NCBI GenBank assembly: GCA_033557465.1
Contig: CM066035.1
Span: forward strand, 920,090,235 to 920,154,234
Source of the DNA: Ichthyophis bannanicus
Lineage: Eukaryota > Chordata > Amphibia > Gymnophiona > Ichthyophiidae
DNA: 64,000 nt
Direction: 5' to 3'
The translations under genes were made by a program, and so were the position numbers. How positions within the stretch are numbered: position 1 is the stretch's first letter; each line of letters opens with the position of its first letter. Below are positions 63,621 through 64,000 of the stretch, one piece after another. The notes under the pieces are model-generated. The model saw only the letters and a list, made by a program, of their open reading frames with translations, did no database searches and was not told where the DNA came from.

Positions 63621-64000
63621 AAGATAGGTGCTGAAATCAAAAGGCTCAACACTGAGTAATAGTAAGCTACTCAACAATCAAGGAACTTATTTAAAACATT
63701 TGTAGGGAGGAGCGACAGTCACTTCCTAAAGATGATTTGCACACTTCCTTTGGAATTTGCTCCAGCACACCGAGGTACATTGGACAGAAATTCCTGGCAC
63801 ATATTTTGGGTTGACACTTTAATGTTTCAACTTAACTAGCCAAAAACAGCAAGGAATGGGTGTGTGTGTCTAATGCAATATGAGTAAAGAAATTATTTTA
63901 TAAATATATTTAGTCAAGAACTATAGACCAGACTTGTTTTATATAATTCAGTAAGATATTAACACAATTCTGACCATTCCCATTAATATCTGATTTCATT
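63621..64000. other. MED14 intron edge, nothing recognised
   Basis: AT-rich, no motif recognised. Confidence 0.4.

Noticed and set aside
27333..64000. Searched for the next upstream MED14 exon
   Set aside because: No minus-strand segment with the residues expected upstream of LQLINSSEP was found by eye. A short exon could still be missed.
1..64000. CRISPR arrays, bacterial operons, prophage
   Set aside because: The sequence is plainly vertebrate: spliced MED14 and vertebrate-type retroelements. The repeats are transposon-related, not regularly spaced.

Overview
The window is a piece of a large, transposon-packed vertebrate genome. The only host gene I can support is the 3' end of MED14 (Mediator subunit 14) on the minus strand. 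Five exons lie at 27332-27153, 27067-26960, 8510-8385, 7353-7164 and 5851-5778 (stop), with a 3'UTR running to about 5295. They encode the last ~225 residues, joined by consensus splice sites and closely matching the conserved vertebrate C-terminus. An amphibian is the best guess, most likely a caecilian. The reasons are many DIRS-type tyrosine-recombinase retrotransposons, together with CR1, L2, Penelope-like and tRNA-SINE elements, and introns inflated by them. This is inference; no species marker is visible.

Layout. 1-1192: end of a DIRS element (DIRS-0), then mostly unrecognised 3' flank with an L2 tail. 5295-8510: the last three MED14 exons, plus a tRNA-SINE split by a 330-bp palindromic mini-DIRS. 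8511-26959: an 18.4-kb MED14 intron holding CR1 pieces, a DIRS/Ngaro-like element with inverted ends (10474-14140), DIRS-1 (14202-20132), a CR1 carrying a SINE (20133-22356), an L2 3' end, a minus-strand CR1 and a second Ngaro-like fragment. 26960-27332: two MED14 exons 85 bp apart. 27333-64000: no further exon is seen, so the next intron upstream is probably over 36 kb. It holds DIRS-3 (27767-37452, interrupted by a Penelope-like element with two facing hammerhead-ribozyme motifs), an old DIRS relic, three SINEs, and a CR1 (42190-57745) split by DIRS-2 (44702-50714) and DIRS-4 (50768-57079). At the right end there is a three-level LINE nest (58731-63620).

The DIRS elements are the main story. 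DIRS-1 to DIRS-4 each have ~170-bp inverted terminal repeats and a ~100-bp internal complementary region. That region reads through the joined element ends, the hallmark of a circular-intermediate, recombinase-inserted element. All four contain a cysteine-rich gag, RT, RNase H and tyrosine recombinase, and all lie on the minus strand, in sense with MED14. Once later insertions are subtracted each is 5.7-5.9 kb. Only DIRS-2 keeps the complete Arg / His-x-x-Arg / Tyr recombinase set. DIRS-1 has Tyr->Cys, DIRS-3 His->Gln, and DIRS-4 a stop at box I plus Arg->His. Each element carries at least one L2 3' fragment, and in DIRS-1 this sits beside the RT catalytic YLDD.

I found no complete new host-encoded system. 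The most unusual objects are the inverted hammerhead-flanked Penelope element inside a recombinase gene, the double DIRS hit in one CR1, the palindromic mini-DIRS, and the ITR-bounded Ngaro-like element with an internal tandem repeat.
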